From: Curtobacterium sp. VKM Ac-2865
Lineage (GTDB): Bacteria; Actinomycetota; Actinomycetes; Actinomycetales; Microbacteriaceae
Assembly: GCF_015350905.1 (NCBI RefSeq)
Contig: NZ_JADKRZ010000001.1
Span: 310,001-374,000 of the forward strand
DNA length: 64,000 nucleotides
Reading direction: 5' to 3'
Below the pieces are notes generated by a model. That model ran no database searches. It was not told the DNA's origin and saw nothing but the letters and a program-made list of their open reading frames with translations. Both the position numbers and the translations under genes were made by a program. This document shows, piece after piece, positions 31,505 through 41,384 of the stretch (its first letter is position 1; every line of letters starts with the position of its first letter).

Positions 31505-32275
31505 TCAGTAGGTCGACGCGATGAGGTTCTCCGGGACGTCGCGGGCGGCGTCCTGGTCCACGAAGAAGACGGTGCGCTTGCGACCCTGGACGCCACCGAC
31601 GGGGACCTCGTCCACCGACGCACCCGCGAGGGCGAGTCCGAGGACCGAGGCCTTCTCGGCGCCGGACAGGATGACCCACACCCGCTGCGACGCGTTGATC
31701 GCGGGGTAGGTCAGGGTCAGACGCTGCGGCGGCGGCTTGGGGGAGTCGTCGACCGGCACGACCACACGGTCGATCAACGTGAGCTGCGGGAACTCCGGGA
31801 ACAGCGACGCGGTGTGCCCGTCCGGGCCGACACCGAGCAGGGTGATGTCGAACTTCGGCGCGATCGCGGAGTCGGGCGCTGCGGCCTGGAGCTCGCGCTC
31901 GTACTGCGCGGCAGCCTCGTCGATGCTGAGTCCGGCGTCGGACGCGGCCATCGGGTGGATGTTCGCGGTGGGGATGCCGACGTGGTCGAAGAAGTCGGCC
32001 TGCGTGCCCGTGACGTTGCGGTCGGCGTCGCCCTCCGGTGCCCAGCGCTCGTCGACCCACCAGACGTGCACCTTGGACCAGTCGACGCTCTCGCGAGCCT
32101 GCGACTGACCGATGGCGGCGAGCACCAGTGTGGACACCGACCCACCGCTGATGGCGATGTCCGCCCGCTCCTGCTCGTCCAGCACGTCGATGATCTTCGT
32201 GATGAAGCGTGCGGCGACCGACGCGCCGAGGGCCTGCTTGTCCGGGTGCACGAGCACCCGCCGTTCGTTGGTCAC
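31505..32275 (-). CDS. pgl: 6-phosphogluconolactonase
   Basis: 256 residues. Hydrolyses 6-phosphogluconolactone, the second step of the oxidative pentose phosphate pathway. NagB/DevB-like fold: ISGGSVSTL, VHVWWVDERWAP and LLGVGPDGHTASLFP are family signatures. GTG start. Last gene of the tkt-tal-pgi-zwf-opcA-pgl series; separated from opcA by 112 bp containing a possible hairpin, so expression may be partly uncoupled. Confidence 0.96.
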   Translation of the reverse strand: MTNERRVLVHPDKQALGASVAARFITKIIDVLDEQERADIAISGGSVSTLVLAAIGQSQARESVDWSKVHVWWVDERWAPEGDADRNVTGTQADFFDHVGIPTANIHPMAASDAGLSIDEAAAQYERELQAAAPDSAIAPKFDITLLGVGPDGHTASLFPEFPQLTLIDRVVVPVDDSPKPPPQRLTLTYPAINASQRVWVILSGAEKASVLGLALAGASVDEVPVGGVQGRKRTVFFVDQDAARDVPENLIASTY

Positions 32276-32316
32276 GTGACTCCCGTGTTCGTGGAGCGGC
32301 CAGGGGATGTGGTCGC

Positions 32317-32374
32317 GGTCGGCCCGTCCGGTCCGCCCCTGCTGCCGTGGCGACAGGGGCGGGACGGTCGGACC
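32317..32374 (-). terminator. Imperfect hairpin between opcA and pgl
   Basis: Arms around GTCCGCCCCTG / CAGGGGCGGGAC with a bulge. It lies downstream of opcA and upstream of pgl and could attenuate read-through. Confidence 0.4.
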
Positions 32375-32387
32375 GCGGTGGTGCTGG

Positions 32388-33332
32388 TCAGCTCGCGATC
32401 GAGTCGCGGAGCTGCGCCACGCCGTGCTTGACGACGTCTCCGAAGAGGACGTCGGGGTCGAGTCTACGGAGTTCCTCGGCGAGGCAGTCGCGCAGGTTCC
32501 GGCGTGGCAGCGACAGGTCGTGCACCGGCTGCCCGGGCATCGACAGCGTGGCCACGTCGACGAGCGAGCGTTCGAGCTCGATGTCGCCGGACTCGCGGGA
32601 CAGCGTGACGCCGTGGATGCCGCTCGAGCCCGTCGCGCGGGGCGACGTGACGACCGACACCGGCACCTGGAGCTGCAGCTGCAGCCAGGCGGCGAGGAGG
32701 AACGTCGACGGGCTGTCGCTGGCCCCGGAGACCTCGACGCCGGTGACCGGCTCGTACGGCGGCTGGTCGAGCGCCGCAGCGAGCTGGTTCCGCCAGAGGG
32801 TCAGACGGGTCCACGCGAAGTCGGTGTCACCGGGCACGTAGGACTCGCCCAGGGCGGTGATCGCCGTGTTCGGGTCCCGCTGTGCGGCGGCGTCCGTGAT
32901 CCGACGCTGGGCGATGCGCCCGAGCGAGGACTCCGCCGGCTTCGGCGGTGCGATCCCGGGCCACCAGGCGACGACCGGCGCGTCGGGCAGGAGCAGGCCG
33001 GTGACGAGGCTCTCCTCGTCGGTGGCCGTCTCGCCGTAGGCACGCAGGACGATGACCTCACTGGCGCCGGCGTCGCTCCCCACGCGGATCTGCGCGTCGA
33101 GACGGCCGGGCGACGCGTTGTCGCCGTCGTTCTTCGACACGATGATCACGCGCATCGGGTGCTCGCGGGATGCCTCGTTCGCGGCCGCGATCGCCTCTTC
33201 CTCGTGGCCGAGGGCCGTCGAGATGATCAGCGTGAGGACACGGCCGAGTGCGACAGCGCCCCCTTCCTCGCGGATGTGGACGAGGGTCTTCTGGATCTTC
33301 GAGACCGTGGTGTTGGGCAGGTCGATCTTCAT
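32388..33332 (-). CDS. opcA: Glucose-6-phosphate dehydrogenase assembly protein OpcA
   Basis: 314 residues. In cyanobacteria and actinobacteria OpcA binds and activates or assembles glucose-6-phosphate dehydrogenase. The sequence begins MKIDLPNTTVSKI and contains RVIIVS and the LLLPDAPVVAWWPG segment typical of the family. No catalytic domain is evident. The ATG at 33332 overlaps the zwf stop codon by 4 nt, consistent with stoichiometric production with zwf. The frame stays open further upstream, but that part lies inside zwf. Confidence 0.94.
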   Translation of the reverse strand: MKIDLPNTTVSKIQKTLVHIREEGGAVALGRVLTLIISTALGHEEEAIAAANEASREHPMRVIIVSKNDGDNASPGRLDAQIRVGSDAGASEVIVLRAYGETATDEESLVTGLLLPDAPVVAWWPGIAPPKPAESSLGRIAQRRITDAAAQRDPNTAITALGESYVPGDTDFAWTRLTLWRNQLAAALDQPPYEPVTGVEVSGASDSPSTFLLAAWLQLQLQVPVSVVTSPRATGSSGIHGVTLSRESGDIELERSLVDVATLSMPGQPVHDLSLPRRNLRDCLAEELRRLDPDVLFGDVVKHGVAQLRDSIAS

Positions 33333-34867
33333 GGACGCCTCCAGGTCCGGCCGTCGCGGGCGAGGAGGTCGTCGGCCGAAGCCGGACCCCACGTCCCAGG
33401 ACGGTACTGCTCGGGCTGGCCCTGCGTGGCCCAGAACTCCTCGATCGGGTCGAGGATCTTCCAGGACAGCTCGACCTCCTGGTGCCGCGGGAACAGCGGC
33501 GGGTCACCGAGGAGGACGTCGAGGATGAGTCGCTCGTAGGCCTCGGGGGATGCCTCGGTGAACGCGTGGCCGTAGCCGAAGTCCATCGTCACGTCGCGCA
33601 CCTGCGTGCCGACGCCGGGGACCTTCGAGCCGAAGCGGAGCGTGACGCCCTCGTCCGGCTGGACACGGACGACGAGCGCGTTCTGGCCGAGGGGGGACTG
33701 CGGGATGCCGAACACGGCCTCCGGGACGCGCTTGAACACGATCGCGATCTCGGTCACACGGCGGCCGAGACGCTTGCCCGCGCGGAGGTAGAACGGCACG
33801 CCCTGCCAGCGACGGGTCGCGATGTTGAGCTTCACCGCGGCGAAGGTCTCGGTCGTGGACTCGGGGTTCATGCCCGCCTCGTCCAGGAACCCGAGGACCT
33901 TCTCGCCGCCCTGCCAGCCGCCCGAGTACTGCCCGCGAGCGGTGGCGGTGGACAGGTCCTCCGGCAGCTCGACCGCGGAGAGCACCTTCTCCTTCTCGGC
34001 GCGGAGGTGTCCGGCCTTGAACGAGACGGGCTCCTCCATCGCCGTGAGGGCGAGGAGCTGCAGCAGGTGGTTCTGGATGACGTCGCGCGCCGCACCGATG
34101 CCGTCGTAGTACGCGGCGCGTCCGGCGACGCCGATGTCCTCGGCCATCGTGATCTGCACGTGGTCCACGTAGTTCGAGTTCCAGATGGGTTCGTACATCT
34201 GGTTCGCGAACCGCAGGGTCAGGAGGTTCTGGACGGTCTCCTTGCCGAGGTAGTGGTCGATGCGGAAGACGTCGTCGGGTGCGAAGACGCTCTCGACGAT
34301 CGCGTTGAGCTCGCGTGCGGTGCGGAGGTCGGACCCGAAGGGCTTCTCCACGACGACGCGGCTCCACGAGCCCTCCGGCTTGTCCGTCAGGCCGGACAGC
34401 TTGAGCTGCTCGGTGACGACCGGGAACATCTTCGGCGGGATGGACAGGTAGAACGCGTGGTTGCCCAGGGTGCCCCGCTCGGCGTCGAGGGCGTCGACGG
34501 TCTCCTTGAGCTGGACGAAGGCCTCGGGGTCGTCGAACGACCCCTGGACGAAGCGGATGCCCTGTTCGAGCTGCCGCCAGACGTCCTCGTCGAAGGGGGT
34601 CCTGGAGTGTTCCTTGACCGCGTCGTGGACGAGCTGGGAGAAGTCCTGGTCCTCCCAGTCGCGCCGAGCGAACCCGACCAGCGCGAACCCCGGGGGCAGG
34701 AGTCCCCGGTTCGCGAGGTCGTAGACCGCGGGCATCAGCTTCTTGCGGGACAGGTCGCCCGTCACGCCGAAGATGATGAGGGTGCTGGGACCCGCGATCC
34801 GGTTCAGTCGACGGTCCGTGGGCAACCGGAGCGGGTTGTGCTCCGGGGTGATCGCCACCGGTGACAT
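33329..34867 (-). CDS. zwf: Glucose-6-phosphate 1-dehydrogenase
   Basis: 512 residues. Oxidises glucose 6-phosphate to 6-phosphogluconolactone, making NADPH and committing carbon to the pentose phosphate pathway. Cofactor loop GVTGDLSRKK (34-43) and active-site RIDHYLGKE (202-210) are intact. ATG start 22 bp downstream of the pgi stop codon on the minus strand. Located in the usual actinobacterial tkt-tal-zwf-opcA-pgl cluster, here with pgi inserted between tal and zwf. Confidence 0.98.
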   Translation of the reverse strand: MSPVAITPEHNPLRLPTDRRLNRIAGPSTLIIFGVTGDLSRKKLMPAVYDLANRGLLPPGFALVGFARRDWEDQDFSQLVHDAVKEHSRTPFDEDVWRQLEQGIRFVQGSFDDPEAFVQLKETVDALDAERGTLGNHAFYLSIPPKMFPVVTEQLKLSGLTDKPEGSWSRVVVEKPFGSDLRTARELNAIVESVFAPDDVFRIDHYLGKETVQNLLTLRFANQMYEPIWNSNYVDHVQITMAEDIGVAGRAAYYDGIGAARDVIQNHLLQLLALTAMEEPVSFKAGHLRAEKEKVLSAVELPEDLSTATARGQYSGGWQGGEKVLGFLDEAGMNPESTTETFAAVKLNIATRRWQGVPFYLRAGKRLGRRVTEIAIVFKRVPEAVFGIPQSPLGQNALVVRVQPDEGVTLRFGSKVPGVGTQVRDVTMDFGYGHAFTEASPEAYERLILDVLLGDPPLFPRHQEVELSWKILDPIEEFWATQGQPEQYRPGTWGPASADDLLARDGRTWRRP

Positions 34868-34889
34868 GTGTCGGTGAACTCCTTTGGTG

Positions 34890-36509
34890 TCAGGAAGTGG
34901 GTGTGGGCCCCTGGACCGCGGCGGTGACGACGTCTGCCAGGGCGGGGAGGTCCCCGGACGACAGCGTCAGCACCGGGCGGCCGTGCTGCGCGAGGACGCT
35001 GGCGTCCCCGGCTGCCTGGGCCCGGATGAGCTGGCCGAACGTGAAGGGCCGCCCGGGGATCGGCAGGTCGCCCGCGTCGTCCGCGAGGATCTGCAGGAAC
35101 ACCCCCGTCGCGGGTCCGCCCTTGTGGTACTGGCCGGTGGAGTGCAGGAACCGCGGGCCGTAGCCGAACGTGACCGGTCGGCCGATGCGCTCGGCGACGA
35201 CGTCGCGGAGCACCGCGAGTTCGCGGTTGACGCCGCGGTCCACGTACGCCTGGATGGCGACGTAGCCGTCGGGGCCGACAGCGGACAGGAGGCTCGTCAC
35301 GGCCTGGGCGATGCTGCTGCCGGTCTCGAGACCGATCGCGGACACCGTGATGCCGGACTCCCGGAAGGCGGGCTCGGCCTGCGCGGACGCCGGCTGGTCG
35401 CCGTCGAGCAGTGCCCGGGTGGCGACCTTGGCGGCCTCCACGTCGGGCTGGTCGAACGGGTCGATGCCGAGCAGGCGCCCGGCGACGGCCACGGCGTACT
35501 CCCACACGAGGAACTGTCCACCGAGGGTGCCGGTGATCTCGAGCTCGTGGTCGGCGACGTGGCGTTCCTCCCTGGCGGACCCGACGAGCCGGATGACCTG
35601 CACGTCGTGCAGGTCGGCCGTGAGCTCGGGGGCGTCGACGTCGAGGACGACGGGGAGCAGGCCCTTGCCGGCCTTGCCGGTGGACTCGGCGATCAGCTGT
35701 TCGGCCCAGTCGGCGAAGCCGATGATGTGGGTGCCGTCCGCGACGATGCCGATCTTGTCGCGCAGCGGGTCGGTGCCGGCGAGGACCGCGCCGAGCACGA
35801 GCCCGGGGTTCTCGTCGATGTCGACCGACAGGAGCGCCGAGATGGCGTCGGCCTCGTCGAGCAGCTCCCCGATGTCCGCGCCCGCCAGACCCGACGGCAC
35901 GAGGCCGAAAGCGGTCAGTGCGGACCAGCGGCCACCGACGGTCGGGTCTGCCGTGAAGACGCGGTAGCCGGCGTCGGTCGCCGCGGCCTCGAGCGGGGAG
36001 CCCGGGTCGGTGACGACGACGATGCGGCCGGACGGGTCGATGCCGGCGTCCTGGAACGCCTGCTCGTAGACGCGGCGCTGCGAGTCGGTCTCCAGCGTGG
36101 AGCCGGACTTCGACGACACGACGAGCACGGTGCGCTCGAGGCGGTCGGTCAGCGCTGCGGTGACCTGGGCGGGGTCGGTCGAGTCGAGCACCGAGAGGGG
36201 GACGCCCGCGGTGCGGGTGATGACCTCGGGTGCCAGCGACGAGCCGCCCATGCCGGCGAGGACGACGTGGTCGACCCCGTCGGCGAGGAGCTGCTCGCGC
36301 AGTTCGACGATCTGCGGGACGAGCGGCCGCGAGGTCGCGACGGCTTCGACCCACCCGAGGCGCGAGGCGGCCTCGGTCTCCGCCGCCGGGCCCCAGAGGT
36401 CGGGGTCCTGGGCGGTGATGCCCGACGCCACCAGGTCGGTGACGAGGCGCGGGACCACCTGTTCGATGGCCCGCGCCGCGTCACCCCTGGCGGCGATGGA
36501 GACAGTCAC
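34890..36509 (-). CDS. pgi: Glucose-6-phosphate isomerase
   Basis: 539 residues. Interconverts glucose 6-phosphate and fructose 6-phosphate. SIS-type sugar-phosphate sites are visible (GMGGSSLAPEV and SSKSGSTLET) together with GGRWSALTAFG and, near the C-terminus, a QYHKGGPATG block. It belongs to the short, bacterial tal-pgi-like branch rather than the classical E. coli type. The GTG start shares one base with the tal stop codon (TAGTG), so the two are translationally coupled. Confidence 0.93.
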   Translation of the reverse strand: MTVSIAARGDAARAIEQVVPRLVTDLVASGITAQDPDLWGPAAETEAASRLGWVEAVATSRPLVPQIVELREQLLADGVDHVVLAGMGGSSLAPEVITRTAGVPLSVLDSTDPAQVTAALTDRLERTVLVVSSKSGSTLETDSQRRVYEQAFQDAGIDPSGRIVVVTDPGSPLEAAATDAGYRVFTADPTVGGRWSALTAFGLVPSGLAGADIGELLDEADAISALLSVDIDENPGLVLGAVLAGTDPLRDKIGIVADGTHIIGFADWAEQLIAESTGKAGKGLLPVVLDVDAPELTADLHDVQVIRLVGSAREERHVADHELEITGTLGGQFLVWEYAVAVAGRLLGIDPFDQPDVEAAKVATRALLDGDQPASAQAEPAFRESGITVSAIGLETGSSIAQAVTSLLSAVGPDGYVAIQAYVDRGVNRELAVLRDVVAERIGRPVTFGYGPRFLHSTGQYHKGGPATGVFLQILADDAGDLPIPGRPFTFGQLIRAQAAGDASVLAQHGRPVLTLSSGDLPALADVVTAAVQGPTPTS

Positions 36510-37624
36510 TACTTCTTGGCGTTCTCGAGTGCCGTCTTGACGGTCTCGACGAGCTCACCCCAGGAGACGTTGAACTTGTCCACGCCCTCCTTCTCGAGGA
36601 GCGCGACGACGTCGTCGTAGTCGACGCCGGCCGCGGCCAGCTGGTCCATGAACTCGTTGGCCGAGTCGAACGTGCCGGCGATCGCGTCACCGTGGACCTG
36701 ACCGTGGTCGAACGTGGCCTCGAGCGTCTTGCCGGGCATCGTGTTGACGGTGTTCGGCGCGGCGAGCTCGGTCACGTAGAGCGTGTCGGAGAGCGACGGG
36801 TCCTTGACGCCGGTCGAGGCCCAGAGCGGACGCTGGGTGTTCGCGCCGGCCTCGAGCAGGCCGAGGGCGCGCTCCGAGGCGAAGGCCTGGGTCCACACCT
36901 GGTAGGCGAGCTGCGCGTTGGCGATGCCGGCCTTCGACTTGAGGGCCTTGGCCTCGTCGGTGCCGACGGCGTCGAGACGCTTGTCGATCTCGGAGTCGAC
37001 ACGCGACACGAAGAAGGACGCGACCGAGTGGATCTTCGAGAGGTCGTGGCCGGCGGCCTTGGCCTTCTCGAGCCCACCGAGGTAGGCGTCGATGACGGCG
37101 CGGTAGCGCTCGAGCGAGAAGATCAGCGTGACGTTGACGGAGATGCCGGCGCCGATGACCTCGGTGATGGCCTCGAGGCCCTCGAGCGTCGCGGGGATCT
37201 TGATGAGGACGTTCTCGCGGCCGACCTTGTCGAACAGGAACTTGGCCTGCTCGATGGTCTTGGCGGTGTCGTGGGCGAGGCCCGGCTCGACCTCGATCGA
37301 GACACGGCCGTCGAAGCCCTTGGTCTCGTCGTAGATCGGCTTGAAGACGTCGGACGCGTTGGCGACGTCCTGCGTGGTGATCGCGAAGATCGCGTCCGTC
37401 ACGTCGGTGTCGGCAGCGGCGAGCTCCTTGACCTGGTCGTCGTAGCGCTCGCCCTTGGCGAGGGCCGACGCGAAGATCGTCGGGTTGGTCGTCACGCCGA
37501 CGACGTTGCGGTCCTTGATGAGGTTCTCGAGCCGGCCGGTCTCGAGGAGCTCGCGGGAGAGGTCGTCGAGCCAGATGCTCACGCCGACGGCGGAGAGGGC
37601 TTCGGTGGGAGTGGTGTCAGTCAT
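36509..37624 (-). CDS. tal: Transaldolase
   Basis: 371 residues. Transfers a dihydroxyacetone unit between sedoheptulose 7-phosphate and glyceraldehyde 3-phosphate. The Schiff-base lysine is K142 in VLIKIPAT; the family signatures [11 protein letters not shown] and [15 protein letters not shown] are present. The length matches the actinobacterial long transaldolase. ATG 37624 is preceded by a purine-rich AAAGAAGAG ribosome binding site; upstream sequence in frame is not conserved. Confidence 0.97.
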   Translation of the reverse strand: MTDTTPTEALSAVGVSIWLDDLSRELLETGRLENLIKDRNVVGVTTNPTIFASALAKGERYDDQVKELAAADTDVTDAIFAITTQDVANASDVFKPIYDETKGFDGRVSIEVEPGLAHDTAKTIEQAKFLFDKVGRENVLIKIPATLEGLEAITEVIGAGISVNVTLIFSLERYRAVIDAYLGGLEKAKAAGHDLSKIHSVASFFVSRVDSEIDKRLDAVGTDEAKALKSKAGIANAQLAYQVWTQAFASERALGLLEAGANTQRPLWASTGVKDPSLSDTLYVTELAAPNTVNTMPGKTLEATFDHGQVHGDAIAGTFDSANEFMDQLAAAGVDYDDVVALLEKEGVDKFNVSWGELVETVKTALENAKK

Positions 37625-37696
37625 GTGTTTCTCTTCTTTCGTCGACGTGCGCTCGCTCTGAGCGGTGAGTCGGGGTCTGTGGGGTGAGCGTCTGAG

Positions 37697-37736
37697 GACG
37701 GGAGGCCCGTTGCGGGGCCGCAGCGGGCCTCCCGTC
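37697..37736. terminator. Family A palindrome between tkt and tal
   Basis: 19-bp arms (GACGGGAGGCCCGTTGCGG, one mismatch) with a 2-nt centre. It sits next to a second hairpin at 37741-37769, so two terminator-like structures separate tkt from tal. Confidence 0.7.
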
Positions 37737-37740
37737 GGAA

Positions 37741-37769
37741 GGGCCGGGTCCGTGATCCGGACCCGGCCC
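37741..37769 (-). terminator. Hairpin terminator after tkt
   Basis: Perfect 12-bp stem (GGGCCGGGTCCG) with a 5-nt loop, 8 bp beyond the tkt stop codon. Confidence 0.75.
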
Positions 37770-37776
37770 TCGTGAC

Positions 37777-39873
37777 TCAGGACGCTGCTGCGATGGTTTC
37801 CTTCGCGGCGGCGAGGACGTGCTCCGTGGTGAAGCCGAACTCGTCGTACAGCTTCTGGTAGTCGGCCGAGGCACCGAAGTGCTCGATCGACACGCTGCGG
37901 CCGGCGTCGCCGACGACGTCGCGCCAGCTCATGCCGATCCCGGCCTCGACCGAGACACGGGCCTTGATCGCGGCGGGGAGCACCGACTCGCGGTAGGCCT
38001 CGTCCTGCGCGAAGAACCACTCGAGCGACGGAGCCGACACGACGCGGGCGTTGATGCCCTCGCCCTTGAGCTGCTCGCGGGCGTCGAGTGCGATCTGGAC
38101 CTCGGAGCCGGAGCCGATGAGGATGACGTCCGGGGTGCCGTTCGGCGCCTCGGCGAGCACGTACGCGCCCTTGGCGACGTTCGCGGCGGACGCGAGCGTC
38201 TCACCGGAGGCGTCGCCCTCGCCACGCTCGAACACCGGGAGGTTCTGACGGCTGAGCGCCAGACCGGCCGGGCGGTCGGTGTGCTTGAGGATGGTCAGCC
38301 AGGCGTGCGCGACCTCGTTGGCGTCGGCCGGACGGACGACGTCGAGACCCGGGATCGCACGGAGGGCCGTGAGCTGCTCGATCGGCTGGTGCGTCGGGCC
38401 GTCCTCGCCGAGGGCGATGGAGTCGTGGGTCCAGACGTAGATCGCCGGCGCCTTCATGAGAGCGGCGAGACGGACTGCCGGACGCATGTAGTCGCTGAAG
38501 ATCAGGAACGTGCCACCGAACGGACGCGTGTTGCCGTGCAGCACGATGCCGTTGAGGATCGCGCCCATCGCGTGCTCACGGATGCCGAAGTGCAGCACGC
38601 GGCCGAACGGGTCGGTGCTCCAGGTCGACGTCGAGGCCTCGGCCGGACCGAAGGACTTGGCGCCCTCGATCGTGGTGAGGTTCGACTCGGCGAGGTCGGC
38701 GGACCCACCCCAGAACTCGGGCATGTGCGGCGCGATGGCGTTGATGACCTTGCCGGAGGCGGCGCGGGTCGAGACGGCCTTCTCGGTGCTGAACACCGGC
38801 AGCGCTGCCTCGAGGCCCTCGGGGAGCTCCTTGGCGTTCATCCGGTCGAACAGCGCCTTCTTCTCGGCGTTGGCCGCGGCCCACGCGTCGAAGGACTTCT
38901 GCCACTCGGCGTGCTGCTCCTGGCCCTTGGCGACGGCGCCACGGGTGTACTCGAGGACCTCGGGGGCGACCTCGAAGGTCTTCTCGGTGTCGAAGCCGAG
39001 GACCTCCTTCAGGCCCTTGATCTCCTCGGCGCCCAGTGCGGAGCCGTGGATCTTGCCGGAGTTCTGCTTGGTCGGGGACGGCCAGCCGATGATCGTCTTG
39101 AGGACGATGAGCGACGGCTTGTCGGTGACCTGCTTGGCGGCCTCGACGGCGGCGAAGAGCTCCTCGACGTCCTCGGAGTACTGACCGGTCTTCTTCCAGT
39201 CGACGACCTGGACGTGCCAGCCGAGCGCCTCGTAGCGATCGGCGACGCTCTCCGAGAAGGCGATGTCGGTGTTGTCCTCGATCGAGATCTGGTTCGAGTC
39301 GTAGAACGCGATGAGGTTGCCGAGCTGCTGACGACCGGCGAGCGAGGCTGCCTCGTTCGTCACGCCCTCCTGCATGTCGCCGTCACCGGCGATCACGTAG
39401 GTGAAGTGGTCGAAGGGGGACTGGCCGGCCGGGGTCTCCGGGTCGAACAGGCCACGCTCGAAGCGCTGCGCGTAGGCGAAGCCGACCGAGGACGCGAAGC
39501 CCTGGCCGAGCGGACCGGTGGTGATCTCCACGCCGTCCGTGTGGCCGTACTCCGGGTGACCCGGCGTCTTCGAGCCCCACTTGCGGAGCTGCTGGAGGTC
39601 CTCGATCTCGAGGCCGTAGCCGTGCAGGTAGAACTGCACGTACTGGAGGATGGACGCGTGACCCGCGGAGAGGATGAAGCGGTCGCGGCCGATCCAGGTG
39701 GAGTCGCTCGGGTCGCGGTGCATCACCTTCTGGAACAGGAGGTGTGCGAGCGGGGCGAGGCTCATCGCGGTGCCGGGGTGACCGTTGCCGGCCGCCTCCA
39801 CGGAGTCGGCGGCGAGTACGCGCGCCGTGTCGACGGCCTTCTTGTCGATGGCGTCCCAGGTGAATTCAGCCAC
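37777..39873 (-). CDS. tkt: Transketolase
   Basis: 698 residues. Thiamine-diphosphate enzyme moving two-carbon units between sugar phosphates. N-terminal substrate loop [14 protein letters not shown], ThDP motif GDGDMQEGV followed by [12 protein letters not shown], pyrimidine-domain TRPFGGTF and C-terminal domain with VIAGSGSE-like [11 protein letters not shown] 39873 is chosen: AAGAAGGG lies 11 nt upstream and the protein then starts with the conserved [20 protein letters not shown] block split here for length. The gene is divergent from ctaB. Confidence 0.97.
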   Translation of the reverse strand: MAEFTWDAIDKKAVDTARVLAADSVEAAGNGHPGTAMSLAPLAHLLFQKVMHRDPSDSTWIGRDRFILSAGHASILQYVQFYLHGYGLEIEDLQQLRKWGSKTPGHPEYGHTDGVEITTGPLGQGFASSVGFAYAQRFERGLFDPETPAGQSPFDHFTYVIAGDGDMQEGVTNEAASLAGRQQLGNLIAFYDSNQISIEDNTDIAFSESVADRYEALGWHVQVVDWKKTGQYSEDVEELFAAVEAAKQVTDKPSLIVLKTIIGWPSPTKQNSGKIHGSALGAEEIKGLKEVLGFDTEKTFEVAPEVLEYTRGAVAKGQEQHAEWQKSFDAWAAANAEKKALFDRMNAKELPEGLEAALPVFSTEKAVSTRAASGKVINAIAPHMPEFWGGSADLAESNLTTIEGAKSFGPAEASTSTWSTDPFGRVLHFGIREHAMGAILNGIVLHGNTRPFGGTFLIFSDYMRPAVRLAALMKAPAIYVWTHDSIALGEDGPTHQPIEQLTALRAIPGLDVVRPADANEVAHAWLTILKHTDRPAGLALSRQNLPVFERGEGDASGETLASAANVAKGAYVLAEAPNGTPDVILIGSGSEVQIALDAREQLKGEGINARVVSAPSLEWFFAQDEAYRESVLPAAIKARVSVEAGIGMSWRDVVGDAGRSVSIEHFGASADYQKLYDEFGFTTEHVLAAAKETIAAAS

Positions 39874-40247
39874 TTGGATGTTGACCCTTCTTGATGCGAC
39901 GTGTGCGAGGGCTCGTGCCACCGCACGGACATGGTGGCCACCCGGCGCCCCGTCAGGTCGCCGGTCAACGGCGGCCGACCGACTCGTTCGCGGGCCGACG
40001 TCTTCGGGGCACACTGCGGGTGGCCCCTCCAGCATAGTGAACCGGCACTCAGAAGGTGTCCAGGTCACCCCGACTGTTCACGACCGGTGCCAGCGGGACG
40101 CCATGAAGACGGTCGGGTACACGGCTTCGTCGGTGGCATCGCGTAAAGTGGTCGTGACCCGTGGACATTCCGGGTCAGCGCATGCCCGGACGCCGAGGAC
40201 GCCGTCCACCGAGTGTGCGAGCTGAAGCGACACAGACTGAGGTCCCC
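39874..40247. promoter_or_regulatory. Divergent tkt/ctaB intergenic region
   Basis: 374 bp without a gene. On the minus strand TATGCT (40036-40031) is a candidate -10 box for tkt with a leader of about 150 nt. On the plus strand TAAAGT (40144-40149) is a candidate -10 box for ctaB. No operator palindrome or riboswitch-like fold is obvious. The part nearest ctaB is in frame with it and could be coding if ctaB starts at GTG 40161 or 40215. Confidence 0.4.
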
Positions 40248-41186
40248 TTGCCGACTGCCACCGTGACCAGGCCCGACATCGAGCGTCGCTCGACCCTGTC
40301 CCGCAAGGTCCGGGCGTACGTCTCGCTGACGAAGCCGCGCGTCATGGAACTGCTGCTCGTCACGACCGCCCCGACGATGTTCCTCGCCCAGCGCGGGGTC
40401 CCCGACCTGTGGCTCGTGTTCTGGACGCTCCTCGGCGGTGCGATGTCGGCTGGTTCGGCATCGGCCTTCAACTGCTACATCGACCGCGACATCGACCGCC
40501 TGATGAAGCGGACCAGTACCCGACCCCTGGTCACCGGGGAGCTCACCGACCGCCAGGCCCTGGTGTTCTCGTGGATCCTCGGCATCGGGTCGACGGCGGT
40601 CCTCGGGTTCCTGGTGAACTGGCTCGCCGCAGCGCTCAGCGTCGCCGCGATCCTCATCTACGTCTTCGTCTACACGCTGTGGCTCAAGCGCCGCACGCCG
40701 CAGAACATCGTCTGGGGCGGATCCGCCGGCTGCATGCCCGTCCTCATCGGCTGGGCCGCCGTCACCGGGTCGCTGACCTGGGCGCCGGTCATCCTCTTCA
40801 TGGTGATCTTCCTCTGGACGCCACCGCACTACTGGCCGCTCTCGATGAAGTACCGCGACGACTACGACGCCGCCGCCGTGCCGATGCTCGCCGTCGTCCG
40901 GGGCCGCACGGTCGTGGGGCTGCAGGTCGTGCTCTACGCCTGGGCGACGCTCGTGTGCTCGCTGCTGCTCATCCCGGTCGCGCACATGGGGCCGCTCTAC
41001 ACGGTGGTCGCCCTGGCGGGTGGCATCTGGTTCGTCGTCGAGTCGCACAAGCTCTACACGCGGGCCATCCAGCACGTCGAGCACGTGCAGCCCATGCGCG
41101 TCTTCCACAGCTCGATCACCTACCTGACGCTGCTGTTCATCGCCGTGGGCATCGACCCGCTGCTGCCCCAGGTCTTCAGCTTCTAG
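40248..41186 (+). CDS. ctaB: Protoheme IX farnesyltransferase (heme O synthase)
   Basis: 312 residues from the chosen start. Adds the farnesyl group to heme b to make heme O, the precursor of heme A for cytochrome oxidase. UbiA-type membrane prenyltransferase with about nine helices; the first Mg/diphosphate motif N75-xxx-D79-xxx-D83 (NCYIDRDID) is intact and [17 protein letters not shown] forms the second. TTG 40248 follows GACTGAGG; GTG 40215 and GTG 40161 are in-frame alternatives that would add a non-conserved, arginine-rich N-terminus. It faces ctaA across a repeat-rich gap. Confidence 0.93.
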   Translation: MPTATVTRPDIERRSTLSRKVRAYVSLTKPRVMELLLVTTAPTMFLAQRGVPDLWLVFWTLLGGAMSAGSASAFNCYIDRDIDRLMKRTSTRPLVTGELTDRQALVFSWILGIGSTAVLGFLVNWLAAALSVAAILIYVFVYTLWLKRRTPQNIVWGGSAGCMPVLIGWAAVTGSLTWAPVILFMVIFLWTPPHYWPLSMKYRDDYDAAAVPMLAVVRGRTVVGLQVVLYAWATLVCSLLLIPVAHMGPLYTVVALAGGIWFVVESHKLYTRAIQHVEHVQPMRVFHSSITYLTLLFIAVGIDPLLPQVFSF

Positions 41187-41228
41187 GGGTCGGGCGAGGC
41201 GGACCCGACCCGACCCGCTTCGACTCGG

Positions 41229-41268
41229 AACGACGAGGTCGACGTCGTACGACGTCGACCTCGTCGTT
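41229..41268 (+). terminator. Perfect 40-bp palindrome after ctaB
   Basis: Left arm AACGACGAGGTCGACGTCGT is followed directly by its exact complement, 42 bp past the ctaB stop codon. The transcript could form a 20-bp stem, though without an obvious loop. Confidence 0.8.
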
Positions 41269-41293
41269 TCGGGGCTGCGGTCTGTCACCCCGT

Positions 41294-41339
41294 CCGGACG
41301 GGAGGCTCGTGCCGGGCCCGCCCCGAGCCTCCCGTCCGG
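41294..41339. terminator. Family A palindrome between ctaB and ctaA
   Basis: Perfect 16-bp arms (CCGGACGGGAGGCTCG) around a 14-nt GC-rich loop. Confidence 0.7.
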
Positions 41340-41384
41340 TGCGTGGTGCGCCGCGCGGTGCGTTGGTGCCGGAACCTGCTGGGC

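Noticed and set aside
37819-39894. A 691-codon plus-strand open frame opposite tkt
   Set aside because: Mirror of the transketolase coding sequence with biased residues and no conserved motif.
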